Made by a program: the position numbers and the translations under genes. The notes beneath the pieces were generated by a model. That model was not told where the DNA came from. It saw only the letters and a program-made list of their open reading frames with translations, and did not search any database. From Cephalotrichum gorgonifer (lineage: Eukaryota > Ascomycota > Sordariomycetes > Microascales > Microascaceae), in NCBI GenBank assembly GCA_900312665.1, contig ONZQ02000001.1:1949072-2013071 (forward strand): 64,000 bases of DNA, given 5' to 3'. Shown piece after piece: positions 46,771-57,924 of this stretch (positions within the stretch are counted from its first letter, which is position 1; each line of letters opens with the position of its first letter).

Positions 46771-47312
46771 GGCCCTGAGTCTAGATGGCAGAGTCCTCAG
46801 ATAGGTTATGCTGTGCGGTCGGTTGTGTGTATCGTTTGTCGTGGGGAATGCACGACGACGACTGTGAGGTTCCTTGGCAAGGGTAAATATGAGCTTATGG
46901 GTGTGGGTACCTGCAGGTGGTCTGTGCGGATACTCCATAGGCCGCGCTGACCAACGAAAGTGTAGCCTACTAGCGGCCTGGCCTACATCTCATGCTGTGT
47001 CTACTTCTAATATGGACTAATGCTTAACAACCGTGAAGGGTGAAGGATGGATAACAAGCAGCAGAGCACATTCAAATATTCTTCTGGTGGAAGGAATTCT
47101 TGCAACTGGAGTGCCCTTATTATTCACTGTTTGTTTGCATCAAGCTAACGGACATTTCTCATCATTTCAATCTCATTAACCCCTTCTTCCCTCTTCAGAG
47201 GAGGATATCGAAGCAAGCTGCTAACGAAGGACCATCCCTCACACATCCCTCACACCGCAACTAGAACTGGGAATGCAGCTACAGGTGCAACCGTAAAAAG
47301 ATTGCTCTGTTT
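46771..47312. other. intergenic CUS2-RPN13
   Basis: Upstream of CUS2 and downstream of RPN13, both on the minus strand. No further gene seen. Confidence 0.55.
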
Positions 47313-48896
47313 CTACTTCTGTTCCTCCTCGACAGTCTTCTTCACACCTTCAACAAATGCCCGAATGGCACCGTCTCCTCCAAGAGGCATCCCGCCCCCT
47401 CTGATGTAGCCCCCATTGGCTACACTAATCCCCAGCGCATCCGCCACATTTGGAAGCCCTCCATCTTTGATTGCCAAGGTCAGACTCGTTAGGGACTGGT
47501 GAAACTGTGGGCTGCGCAGGACCTTCTCGAGGAGCGCCTTCTTAGCTCCCAGGCTCAACGACGTACGCGCCGCTGCTAGGGAATCTGCAGACGGGTCGGC
47601 AATTCCGGCACCCGTGCCGGAACCAGCTGCCAACATGATGACGGCGGGAGGTAGGAAGCTCAGCAGGTTGTCGACGTACTCTTCGGAGGCTGTCCGGAGC
47701 ATGGGTAGGGTCGACTCTTTCGGTAGCAAATGCGTTAGGTACGGGTAAGCGTCTTTGTCTTCCGACTGGCCTTGTCCTGTAGTATTTCCCGTACCCCCCG
47801 AGAGGGACTGCAGTAGATTCCTCACGGCGGTGGATGCGTCCGCGAACGCGTCGTCGGGAGAGGATGATGACGCCCTAAGACACGTTAGCCCTGGCCTAAC
47901 GAGTCTGGAGTCTGTATTCTCAAGACTGGGATGTAAAATTAGGCCGACTAGGCACCATGGACAGTCCAGCATTCATTGTGTACACGAGATCTAGTAATAC
48001 ATGGCGAGGCGTCCTGCCCCTGTTCACTAAGTCTTCTAACACTCGGAACAACTGGGGTAGTAAACGCCCCGGCATGGCCACTTGTAATAGGCGGAACGGT
48101 GTGTGTTAAGGTATCACCTACGCTCGTCCTCCGTCGGCACCACCCTCTCGAGCGCCCTCGCCTTCCTCCCTCACATCTCCACCAGTAGCGTCGGGCCCCG
48201 CGCCACCAACTCCACCCTGGGGATGGTCGTGCGGGCTTCGACTACCCTCGACATCCTCCATGGTCTCATCGTTATCGTCATCGCGATCGTCGGTGTTGCT
48301 AATCGAGGCTAGCTCGCGCGTGATGTCAACATCCTCGCCTTGCAGCAAGGTATGGACGATTTCGCCGATTTTGCGGTCCCTCGGGCTCAGCCAGGTCGGG
48401 TCGCCGTTTCGAGCCTGGGGTTTAGACTGGAGCCAGAAGAGGTGTCTCTGGGAGGAGGATGAAAACTTGAGGACGAAGAGGCGACCGTCCGTCTTGGCGG
48501 TTGGGTTATCGTGCTTGTAGGGGATGAAGTGGCCGTCGCCAGGGATCATCACGAGGTCGAGTTCGGGGCTGTCAAGAGGGGTGGTTCGCTCCCGCCAGCA
48601 GAAGTGGATGAGGTCTGGACCATATCAGTCGTTGAGTGGCTGGGCTTTCAGAGGTGGATTGCTGGGGTGGTATCGTTGCGCATCTTACCATCTTCTTGGT
48701 AAAGGTAGATATATCCCTTCTCCGCCTTGGGCGTTACTTTGTACGGCTGCTGGGTCGATTGCTAGATGACGAAGCGAAGCTATCAGTACCCGACTAGTGT
48801 CTCACGCGGACGGAAAGTACGGGGATGGAGATGGGGTGTAGCTACATCGACATCGCAGATGCCCGCCTTGAAGGTGATTATCGGTACTATAGACAT
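47313..48896 (-). CDS. RPN13: 26S proteasome ubiquitin receptor Rpn13 (ADRM1)
   Basis: Minus-strand exons 48896-48846, 48761-48689, 48614-48122 and 47874-47313 give 392 residues in a single frame. The Pru domain (about 1-110) reads ITFKAGICDVD, GYIYLYQED, LIHFCWRER, ELDLVMIPGD and HLFWLQSK, the ubiquitin- and Rpn2-binding fold. An acidic, Gly-rich linker follows. The C-terminal part (about 235-385: DAYPYLTHLLPKES, YVDNLLSFLPPAVIMLA, LRSPQFHQSLTSLTLAIKDGGLPNVADALG) is the DEUBAD domain that binds and activates UCH37/UCHL5. Budding yeast Rpn13 lacks it; its presence predicts a Uch37 partner in this fungus. The last intron, 247 nt, is much longer than its neighbours. Confidence 0.93.
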
Positions 48897-49417
48897 GGCT
48901 GTGCTCGGCGGATAATGATTTTCGGGATTGGGTGGTGGTGGAAGGGGTGGCCTGGCGGAATTTCAAGGGAGGATGGATGCCTCACAGGTTTAGATGGGTG
49001 AGGTCACTCTTTCCAAGCCTAGAGAAGAGCTTCAAAGTTGCCTCCGGGCGTCCAGAACAGCTGGGGCCAAGCGCGGAAGGCAGATGTGAGACTGTCGCGT
49101 CAGCTTTGGCCAATAACCAAGTACTACCAGCTGTCTGACAGCCGTCGGCAGCCTAACTGGACATCTATGCGGTAATCGTGAAGCCGTCTCAGGCAGCTAT
49201 TGGCCAAAGCGCCTTCGTAGTCAGGAAGCGGAGCAATTTACCCTTGTTTCTGGTTACCTAGTCCACCACATGAAAATTTCGCAAATGAATCCTGCCCCGC
49301 CACCACCCCGCTCATCTAAACAGTTAAAAACCCAACATCTTCTCCTTTCATTCAACTTTGCGCCTCCGTTCTTCTGACACAAGTTCCAATCGAGATTTTA
49401 CGTTCCGATTCATCAAA
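48897..49417. promoter_or_regulatory. divergent promoter RPN13/EFB1 with CCAAT inverted repeat
   Basis: GCTTTGGCCAATA at 49103-49115 and its exact reverse complement TATTGGCCAAAGC at 49198-49210 form a 13-bp inverted repeat with 82 nt between. Each arm contains one CCAAT (49110-49114; ATTGG 49199-49203) within the palindrome TTGGCCAA. They lie about 210-315 bp upstream of EFB1 and 210-310 bp upstream of RPN13, so either gene could be controlled. CCAAT binds Hap/NF-Y; action here is inferred. Confidence 0.65.
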
Positions 49418-50513
49418 ATGGGCTTCACCGATCTTGTTTCCGATGCTGGACTCTCCCGTGCGTCTAGATTCCCGTCCTAGTCCTGTATCGAGGCACCCAA
49501 GCTTGTCTAACTTGCCTCAGTGCTTAACAGCTGGGTGACCACTCGATCGTACATCGTTGGGTATGCTTCCCCTCATCCTGGTTCTCCTTTACCCCCCCCC
49601 CCTTGCCCCTACTCCCCCCCTCCAATCACCATGGGCTTTTATGATGAGAAAATTGGTCCGTGTTTCGGAGGCAGCCTCAAGACCTGCCATATGAACGACG
49701 AAAACAAGCACATTGTGCGACTCTGATCCCAATTACCCCCACCCGACTTGTCTAAAGTCAGGTGTCTTGATTCGTTTCTACTGCACACATTTTAGCCCCT
49801 CTGGCAGAGATGGCTCGCTAACGTTATCCCCTCAAGCGATGCTCCCTCGCAGGCCGATGTAACCGTCTTCAAGGCTGTCCAGTCCAGCCCTGATGCGGAG
49901 AAGTACCCCCATGCCGCGCGCTGGTACAAGCACATCGCCTCGTACGAGACCGAGTTCACCACTCTTCCCGGCGATGCCTCCAAGGAGTACAGCACCTATG
50001 GCCCCGAGGCCACCGAGGTGACTGTCAACCCTGCGGCCGCCGCCGAGGAGGAGGACGAGGACGTCGACCTCTTCGGCAGCGACGACGATGAGGAGGAGGA
50101 CGCCGAGGCTGCCCGTGTCCGCGAGGAGCGTCTTGCCGAGTACAAGAAGAAGAAGGAGGCGAAGGGCCCCAAGCCCGCTGCCAAGTCTGTTGTCACCATG
50201 GATGTCAAGCCCTGGGATGACGAGACCGACATGGTTGCGCTCGAGGCTGCGGTCCGCGCCATCGAGCAGGACGGCCTCGTCTGGGGTGCCTCCAAGCTCG
50301 TCCCCGTCGGTTACGGCGTCAGGAAGCTCCAGATCAACCTTGTCATCGAGGATGAGAAGGTCAGCACCAACGACCTCCAGGAGGAGATCGAGCAGATCGA
50401 GGACTACGTCCAGTCTTCCGATATTGTAAGTGGACCGCCTTCTGCTAGTGCATATTCAGTCTTACACCGATGCTAACACTGTTCGCGTTCAGGTTGCCAT
50501 GCAGAAGCTTTAA
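49418..50513 (+). CDS. EFB1: translation elongation factor 1-beta (eEF1B alpha)
   Basis: Exons 49418-49457, 49521-49560, 49837-50425 and 50493-50513 encode 229 residues. Two 40-nt exons start the gene (MGFTDLVSDAGLS, then LNSWVTTRSYIVG). A GST-C-like N-terminal region (DAPSQADVTVFKAV, ARWYKHIASY) is followed by a highly acidic stretch with DLFGSDDDEEEDAEAARVREERLAEYKKKKEAKGPKPAAKS. The C-terminal guanine-nucleotide exchange domain has SVVTMDVKPWDDETDM, GLVWGASKLVPVGYGVRKLQI and ends VAMQKL. It reloads eEF1A with GTP. The ATG context CAAAATGG is strong. Intron 2 is 276 nt, against 63 and 67 nt for the others, and holds a box C/D snoRNA. The last exon codes for only six residues. Confidence 0.97.
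49632..49731 (+). ncRNA. snR18: box C/D snoRNA, snR18/U18 type, in EFB1 intron 2
   Basis: Within the long second intron of EFB1: C box ATGATGA (49641-49647); guide TTGGTCCGTGTTTC (49653-49666); D'-like CGGA (49666-49669); C'-like TGAACGA (49692-49698); D box CTGA (49723-49726). TGGG (49632-49635) can pair with CCCA (49728-49731) as a weak terminal stem. The guide is complementary to GAAACACGGACCAA in large-subunit rRNA, the site used by yeast snR18 and vertebrate U18; the fifth base before the D' box faces the A equivalent to yeast 25S A649. Yeast snR18 also lies in the EFB1 intron, so the host gene is shared. Ends are approximate; maturation is expected from the spliced intron. Confidence 0.9.
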
Positions 50514-51250
50514 GAGGTTTGTGACGTTTTTACGACTGGTTCATGAGGATTGGGAAATAGGGGAATTTGGGTATGGGTCAACGGACAGATTTCTGCCTTC
50601 GTTTCTAGTGCGGCCCAAGTCGCACAGGACTGCGAGGGACTTGGGTCTCGTAGGACTCCATACTCGTATAGAGATGAAATTATGAACAAAGGCAACGTGG
50701 AGACATGCAACCCATTTCTATGCAACAAATCGTACCTGTGTCCTCTTGTGCTGTACAGATGAACTTGTAGATGCAGAATCTCTTGGGAGAGCAAGACTGC
50801 GGTATCTATTTTATACACCAATTTATCACTGTATTGTTCATTGTAAACTCTTGCCGGTATCCTTGTACTTGGAAGTCTTGCTCTCCTAGTCGGTACGTTT
50901 AAAGCAATGCTCACTCGCCCTTGACACTCAAATGTCAGCTCGCCGTGGGTGAGGCAGTCCTTTCAAAATACTGGTACTGAAAGGGTGGGGAGGGAGGGGT
51001 ATGCTGGGAGGGGCATGGGATGAACGGGACCACCATGTATGTACAATGTATTCGATGGAGGGTTGATGTGGGGCACATAGTGGCGTACTAGGATTATGCA
51101 TGGAGGCACCATTCTTCGGGAGGCGCTTCAAGCGCAAATGGCAGTCAGGAAAAAGCACCGCCAGTTCGAAGTCAAAACTATATCACTATTATTACTTTCC
51201 GAAGCGCGACGGCATTTCTCCCGCCGTTCGTACCACCCCGTCTCGTGACA
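50514..51250. other. intergenic EFB1-PSF1
   Basis: 740 bp with the EFB1 3' UTR and the PSF1 promoter. No other gene seen. Confidence 0.55.
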
Positions 51251-52044
51251 ATGTATGGAGACCAAGGAAACAAGCTGGTATGTCCCCAACCATCGCGGCA
51301 AGCAACCCCGCAAAGCATACACGCCCAGGACTCAAAGCTAAGACGCGACTTGCCAGGTCCTCCACGCGAAGAGGACACAAAACCTCACCCACCTTCCGCC
51401 CTACCAGACCGAGCTCGTCCGATCCGTGACGCGCGAGATACGCGACCTTGACGAGGATGTTACCGCCATAATGGAACCGTTCCAGGGGTCCTTCGACCCC
51501 TCTGCGGACCCCGCCACGGCGTGTACCCTGCTGGTGGACTACATGTCCATGAGGAGGAATAAGAGGTGCCTGCTTGCATACCACCGGACGAGGACGGATA
51601 AGCTGGAGGAGTTGGTTTGGAAGGGGTTCGACGTCGTGGATCTCGCGGGGCAGCAGCAGACGAAGGAGAAGGGAGGTGCGGGGGACGCGGGGAAGAGCAG
51701 CTTGAGTCCGGCAGAAGAGGAGTATGTGCGGAGTTACGGGGACTTGTTGGCGGCGTATAAGGGGCAGTGGACGGATATTGACCTGACGGGGAGTCTGGAG
51801 CCGCCGAGGGATTTATTTATCGATGTGAGAGTCCTGAAGGATGCCGGGACCATAGAGACGGAGTATGGGTGAGTGCGATGCTTGGGATAATAGGAAGGGA
51901 AAGGGGGGGGTGGTATGAAGCCCTTCTGCTAACATGTGTGAATCCCGCAGGCCTATCACGTTGACAAAGAACAGCCAGCTGAACGTACGCCACGGCGATG
52001 TCGAGCGGTTGATCGCGCAAGGGTATCTCCAGAAGCTGAGCTGA
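51251..52044 (+). CDS. PSF1: GINS complex subunit Psf1
   Basis: Exons 51251-51277, 51357-51868 and 51951-52044 encode 210 residues (yeast Psf1 has 208). The first exon is nine codons (MYGDQGNKL). The A-domain reads LHAKRTQNLTHLPPYQTELVRSVTREIRDL, and the central helix contains MRRNKRCLLAYHRTRTDKLEELVW, the most conserved part of the family. The small C-terminal B-domain follows DLTGSLEPPRDLFIDVRVLKDAG and ends LIAQGYLQKLS. GINS joins Mcm2-7 and Cdc45 in the replicative helicase. The first-exon assignment rests on the GTATGT donor and CAG acceptor restoring frame and on the conserved MYG start. Confidence 0.94.
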
Positions 52045-53311
52045 GGGATGGCCAGCTCAAGCAAGACCTCTTGAGGATACACTAAGCCGATACGGGGTCA
52101 CAGCATAACGCGATTCAGTCGTTGCCGGCTATAGGCCGCGGTCGTGGCTCAGGGCGACCTCATATGTGCCGGGTTCTAGATCTCTACACAAGCTATGGGG
52201 AGAGGCGGGAGACCGAGCACGATCTAAGGACCGCCGAGCCGCGGCGAGAGCGCCGGGCCGAGACTCACCGCGTGAACAAGGACGACGCAGGACAGACGAA
52301 ACGGGATATATCCCCGATGTTTACCAGTGAGATGGGAGAGGCCGTCTGTCTAGCTTCGGTAGGGCGGATTGGGATATAGTGGCCGTACGAGTTGCCTGGT
52401 TCTTGGACTAGCCGTTAAAGTATATATATCTACGAAGCTTGTTGCCCCGTTCTGTTGCCCTTACCCTGTTGCAGCAAGCTTCGGCGCAACACACGCATAT
52501 CACCGACCACTTGCACGCACCACCACGCCCGCCGCATATAATAATTCTAAAGAAGCACCACCGACGACGCGACGGGTTCGAAACTGCTGGGAAACTGAGA
52601 CACTCTACAGATACATTCCTTTCATCGTAAGATCCAGACAGACCCAATTCAACCCAATCCGCTTTTTGGTGGGGTTCTTCTACAATAGTCCGTCCAAGTC
52701 CGGATGCGACGAATCCACCCGCAATGGTACAGTATAAAGTACATGTACTACAAATGGCCATGACCAAGTACTTGTACCAGTGTATCCGGATTCCGGTTCC
52801 CGGCACACTGATATCATCAGGTTTGCAGCGCGCAAGTCCAAGTAATGATACACTACTCGCATTATTGATAAATGTTAATAATAGATCCAAAGTACTCGTA
52901 CGTAGAGAAAACATGCAAACCATGCGCGCGCTCTTGTTTAAAACTCGGCGCTATCTATATTGGAGCTAGTCTTTTTTAGTTTCCCGTGCCATTGCTACTA
53001 CTTGTACTCGTACAGTAAGGAGTGATAATAATCTCTAGTCCTCACATCTTTACCTCATTATCCTTCATATGATAAATAATAATAAGCTAAATCCTGTCCG
53101 CATAAGCTCACGTCTCATCCCGCGCAACCTCATTCCGACCTTAAGTTAGTGTCACTCTGCGCGCATACTCATCCTTGCATATCCATCTCTGTAGCACTAA
53201 CATCGGCTTTCGATTCCGATTCCGAATCACATCACATTCATACATACTTACTCACTGCACGCCCCACGAGTCAAGGTACTTGCACCTTAGCGGGATGCAG
53301 CTGCCGCGGCT
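52045..53311. other. intergenic PSF1-VSB1-like
   Basis: 1.3 kb without a supported gene. AT-richer than average near 52.7-53.1 kb, with GTAC half-sites (GTACTTGTAC near 52769, ACTCGTAC near 52894 and 53007). The right end is the leader of the transporter gene. Confidence 0.5.
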
Positions 53312-56300
53312 ATGTCGTCCCCGAGTCTTGGCCTGTATCTGAGCAAGACGAAATCCAACGACGGGTCACGTCATTCTACCAGTCCCGGGCCCGCGAAGAG
53401 CCTTCAGGACAGCCCACCGACCCATCGAGAGCCCATCCGGTCCTTCATCCAGGAGAATGTGAATGTTCGCGAGAGTACTGGTATGAGGATCCCCACCCGT
53501 CCGCGAATCACTGATACGCCCCGAAAGAACTGAACTGATGGCCTGCCCTGCCCCGATAGCTCCCGTGGACACCACGTACTTAGCTCAGAGCGTTCGCAAG
53601 GACACGGCGGATATTGCCTCGTACGCTCTATCCCACAAGCAGCGCAAGCTCAGCCCCAGCCTTCTTCCCCGCCCGCGGTCCGGCTCGCCTCAGGTCTCTG
53701 AGGCGAGTACTACGGAGCAGCATGGTGAACACAGCGGTGCGAGCGCGCAGAACGAGCAGTCGTTTAGGCGCTCCAGCTTCTCTCAAATCGCCCCGGCCTT
53801 CCAGTCATATGGATCGCGTGCAGGGGATGCGCACGAGGGCCCCTCGATGTTAGCTACCCTGCTGAGGGATTCTTCACCCGATCCTCATCGGGGCAGGGTA
53901 ATGGGTGCCAGTCACGATGTGGACGACGTGGCCTCGGGTTCCAGCTCCGAGGAGGACGCCGGCGATGCGGAGGAGGAGGACGGGTTGGACGGAGCCCGGC
54001 TCGCCCGGGAGAGTTCCCGGCTGGAGACAGTACCGGAGCTCGATGAGCAAACCCCCCTTCTGAGCCAAGTCGGCTCAAAACAGGGCAGCATTCGTCCCAG
54101 GTGGGGTAGCTCAAGAGACGGGGATCTTGAAGCCCAGAGGTGGGAGCCCTCACGTATTCAGCGACTGGGGCATCACGTGAAGTACTCGGCCGCGAAGTAC
54201 TCGGCCATTCTGTCAAGTCCGAGTAAGTGGGATAAGCGGGCCATATGGACGAGTGCCGTCGTGGCGCCAGTGTCATATCTACCTGCCGTTCTTGTCGGGC
54301 TGCTTCTCAACATCCTGGATGCATTATCTTATGGTATGCTTTGCGCCCTATATCCCTCCTTTTTATGACTTTAGTGGCTCACTCTCCCAGGCATGATTCT
54401 GTTTCCGCTCGCAAATCCCATCTTCTCGCATTTAGGCTCAGCGGGCATCTCTATTTTCTACGTCAGCACCATTACGTCCCAGCTAGTTTTCTCGTCAGGG
54501 AGTATCTTCAGGGCCGGAATTGGATCAGAACTAGTACGTCCCAGGTCCCCAAGCTTTGCTTCCGGTTTAGACGCAGCATGTTAACCTGGATGGATCAGAT
54601 CGAGGTTGTTCCGTTCTTCCACAATATGGCGGAGACCATCACACTTCGGGTGGGAAAGGAGAACCCAGATGCAGTAATCGCCACAACTATTGTGTCCTAT
54701 GCCATGAGCTCGCTCCTGACTGGAACTGTCTTCTACCTCATGGGGAAGTTCAAGTTTGGTTTCATGGTGGGCTTCATCCCCCGGCACATCCTCATCGGAT
54801 GTATCGGCGGGGTTGGATTTTTCCTGGTCGTGACAGGGTTCGAAGTGTCGGCTCGGATCGATGGCGGCATTGAGTATAACATGGAGACCCTGAGACTACT
54901 GATTCGGCCGGAAACACTGCCACTCTGGATTACGCCGCTGGCTATGGCGGTCGTGCTGTTCTACGGACAGTCGAAGATCAGGTCAAAGTACTTCCTGCCA
55001 CTCTTCATCATCGCCATTCCCGCCCTCTTCTACCTTTGTATCCTCGCACTCAACAATGTGGAAGTCGACGACATGCGAGACGATGGCTGGATTTTCGAGG
55101 GGCCCCCAAGCGGCGAGCCCTGGTGGTACTTTTACACGCTCTACAGTGAGTTTCCCCAGCAAGGGTTTGTCCATGTCCTTTACCGGTAGTCCGCCGACTA
55201 ATGCGCGTCGAAGAGTTTCACCTTGTCCGTTGGGATGCTCTCGCCGAGACCATCCCCGCCATGTTCGCCTTGACGTTCTTTGGGATCCTGCACGTCCCCA
55301 TCAACGTACCGGCCCTGGCTCTGAACACGGGAGAAGACAATGCCGATCTTGACCAAGAGCTTAAGCTTCACGGCTACTCCAACTTCATCTCGGGCCTTCT
55401 GGGTAGCATCCAGAACTATCTCGTGTACTCAAATACCATGTTCTTCATGAAAGCCGGCGGCGACTCGCGGCTTGCTGGAGTTATGCTTGCCGGCTTCACG
55501 GCCCTAGTCATGACGATAGGACCTTCCATTATCGGGTTCATTCCTGTGATGATGGTGGGTACCCTCATTTTCGACCTCGGTTTCGAGCTGCTTTACGAAG
55601 CCGTATGGCTGCCCAGGAAGAAGCTCAAGATTGGGGAGTACCTGACAGTAAGTTATCATAACACGGACCGTGTGTCCCTCCCGCGAGATTATGTTTATCT
55701 AACAGTAATCCTCCTCCACCAGGTCATTGTAATTGTCCTGATCATGGGGGTCTATGACTTTGTTGTGGGCATAGGCGTTGGAATCTTACTTGCATTCGTC
55801 ACCCTTGTCGTCCAGACGTCACGGGTGCCGGCCGTGAGAGCGGCCTATTCCGGAGAGACAGTAACGTCAACGGTCAGGCGCAACCACTCACACAGCCACT
55901 ACCTCCACCAGGTCGGACGCCAGATCTTCATCGTGAAGCTTACGGGGTACCTCTTCTTCGGCACGATAGTGAGCGTCGAAGAGCGGATCAGGAACCTCAT
56001 CGGCGACATGGCGTTCACGGAGCGGCCCATCCGCTTCCTCGTCATCGACCTGTGGCACGTCACGGGGGTGGACTACTCTGCCGGCGAAGCCTTCAATCGG
56101 ATGAGCCGGATTCTCGACAAGAAGGGCATCGTCCTAATCCTCAGCGGTGTCGAGGGCGAGGGCCAGCTCAGCCGAACCCTGAGGGCGGTCGGGGTGGGGC
56201 GGGATGGCATCGAGGTGATGCTCCTCCCGGACCTCAACTCGGCCCTAGAAAGCTGTGAGAACGAGCTCCTGAAGACATACTACGCAAGCCAGGCGGTACT

Positions 56301-56913
56301 CGCCGACACGCCGCCGGCGAGGACCCCCAGCCTCGAGGTACCTCGGTCCGGGCCCTCCTTTGCCGAGATGCCCACCGGCTCCCCGCGTGGCGCCCAGCTC
56401 CGCGAGGCGGCGCAGCGGGCCCTCACCGACGCGGAGATTGTCCGGCCGGCGAAGTGGCAGAGCTTCGGGGAGCCTCTCCGCCTCATGCTCCAGGTCTTCC
56501 AGGGCCTGAGCGACAAGAACGAGGACTTCTGGTTCCGCGCCACGCCGTACTTCACGCGGCAGGCGTACCCGGTCGGGGAGGTCCTGTTCCGGATGGGCGA
56601 GGAGGCCAGGGGGTTCTACCTCGTGGAGAAGGGCGTCCTCCGGGCCGAGTACGACCTCCCGCAGGGGTGGCTCTGCGAGAGCATAGTGGCGGGGACGACG
56701 TGTGGGGAGCTGCCGTTCTTCTCCGAGACGCCGCGGACGGCGACGGTGACGGTCGAGAGGGACTGCACGGTGTGGTTCCTCGGGGCCGAGGGGTGGGCAA
56801 AGATGCAGGCCGAAGAGAGGGACGTCGCGTGGGAGCTGTTGCGCGTGTCGCTGAAGCTTACTAGTGAGCACATGGGCCTTGTTACGTCTTATGTCTTGTC
56901 GATCGCCGGGTAG
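53312..56913 (+). CDS. VSB1: SLC26-type transporter with STAS and cyclic-nucleotide-binding domains (Vsb1/YGR125W family)
   Basis: Exons 53312-53480, 53560-54333, 54391-54533, 54599-55145, 55214-55647 and 55723-56913 give 1085 residues. Residues 1 to about 260 are disordered and acidic (SGSSSEEDAGDAEEED). A SulP membrane domain of roughly 10-14 helices starts at about 288 (VVAPVSYLPAVLVGLLLNILDALSYGMILFP) and ends near 715. A STAS domain spans about 755-875 (IFIVKLTGYLFFGTIVSVEERI, FLVIDLWHVTGVDYSAGEAF). A cNMP-binding fold spans about 955-1075 (GEVLFRMGEEARGFYLVEKG, GELPFFSETPRTATV). Yeast YGR125W/Vsb1 has this layout and is needed to store basic amino acids in the vacuole; that role is inferred here. 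The exon 1 choice rests on a 79-nt GT-AG intron that keeps frame; an alternative start is the ATG at 53538. The intron at 55648-55722 is in frame and free of stops. Confidence 0.9.
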
Positions 56914-57924
56914 ACAAGGGCTTCGCCGCTTCCTCCTAGGCGCCCACTACGTTGTCTGTGCATTCAAGTTTGCCGGCGTTTTGTTTCGTTTTTATTTTTC
57001 CTCCGTTTCAACCATCTTGGAAACGACTCTTTTGCATCCATGTCTAGACTACATCACTACTACCTCACGGAAGGAGTTCTCGAGTGCGGAAACCTAAACA
57101 AACTCCTCCTCACTTATACCTTCGTCAACAGGAGACATGTGGGGAGCACCTACTTATTAGATAGCCCATTTTTTCACTTATTTAGCCATCTACCTTTTGC
57201 TTGAATCCCGTGTGACATTCTGCCGCACGTCGTAGTTATTTCATACTAGCCTTTCGACTTTTTTGCTAGCAGGGTGTATTGGCATAAGAGGGGAGTGGCT
57301 TGCATATCTCATTGTGAGTCTATAGTTTGTGGCCGGTTAACCTCAACCTCGACGATGCCACATCTCGGAGAGGGGAACGAGAAATATGTATTCCTCTGCC
57401 GACGCACGTCTAATTGATAATACCCAGAAACCTGGAAGGAGGAAAGTGACGTTACGACCCTTTGGGTCCAGATGAGGCACGTGACGAGTTTGAGAGTGAA
57501 GCTTACACGCAATGTTGAAGGTGGCGAACCGTGAGAAACCAGACTGCAACCTAGCCAAATGTTGTTGCCCCAATGTTTCGATGGGCAAAAGCAAAAGGCG
57601 ATCTTTCACTTCCCGCTAGCTTATAGTCAGGATGATGTGTGCCTAAAATGTCATCTAGTGGTAATATCCTCCTGCACCCTTTGCAGCCCGGATAAAGCTA
57701 GACCTTACCCACATGTCAGTGTCAACTACGCCCTACGAAACGAAAACACCATCCATCTACGCCCGTCGGCACTACCAACCCCGTACACCTATCCTACCTA
57801 CCTACGTAGCAACCGATTAAGACTGGAGGCACTCTGGGGATATACCGCAGCCCTTCAAGTGAGAACAAATAGCGACAAATATTAAGTCCGCAGAAGTCGC
57901 TGGAGCGGGGCGGGCCAGGGAATC
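56914..57924. other. intergenic VSB1-like to STK19-like
   Basis: 1 kb without a supported gene. CACGTGAC at 57478-57485 repeats the E-box-like octamer seen beside SMD1 and RPA135. Confidence 0.5.
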
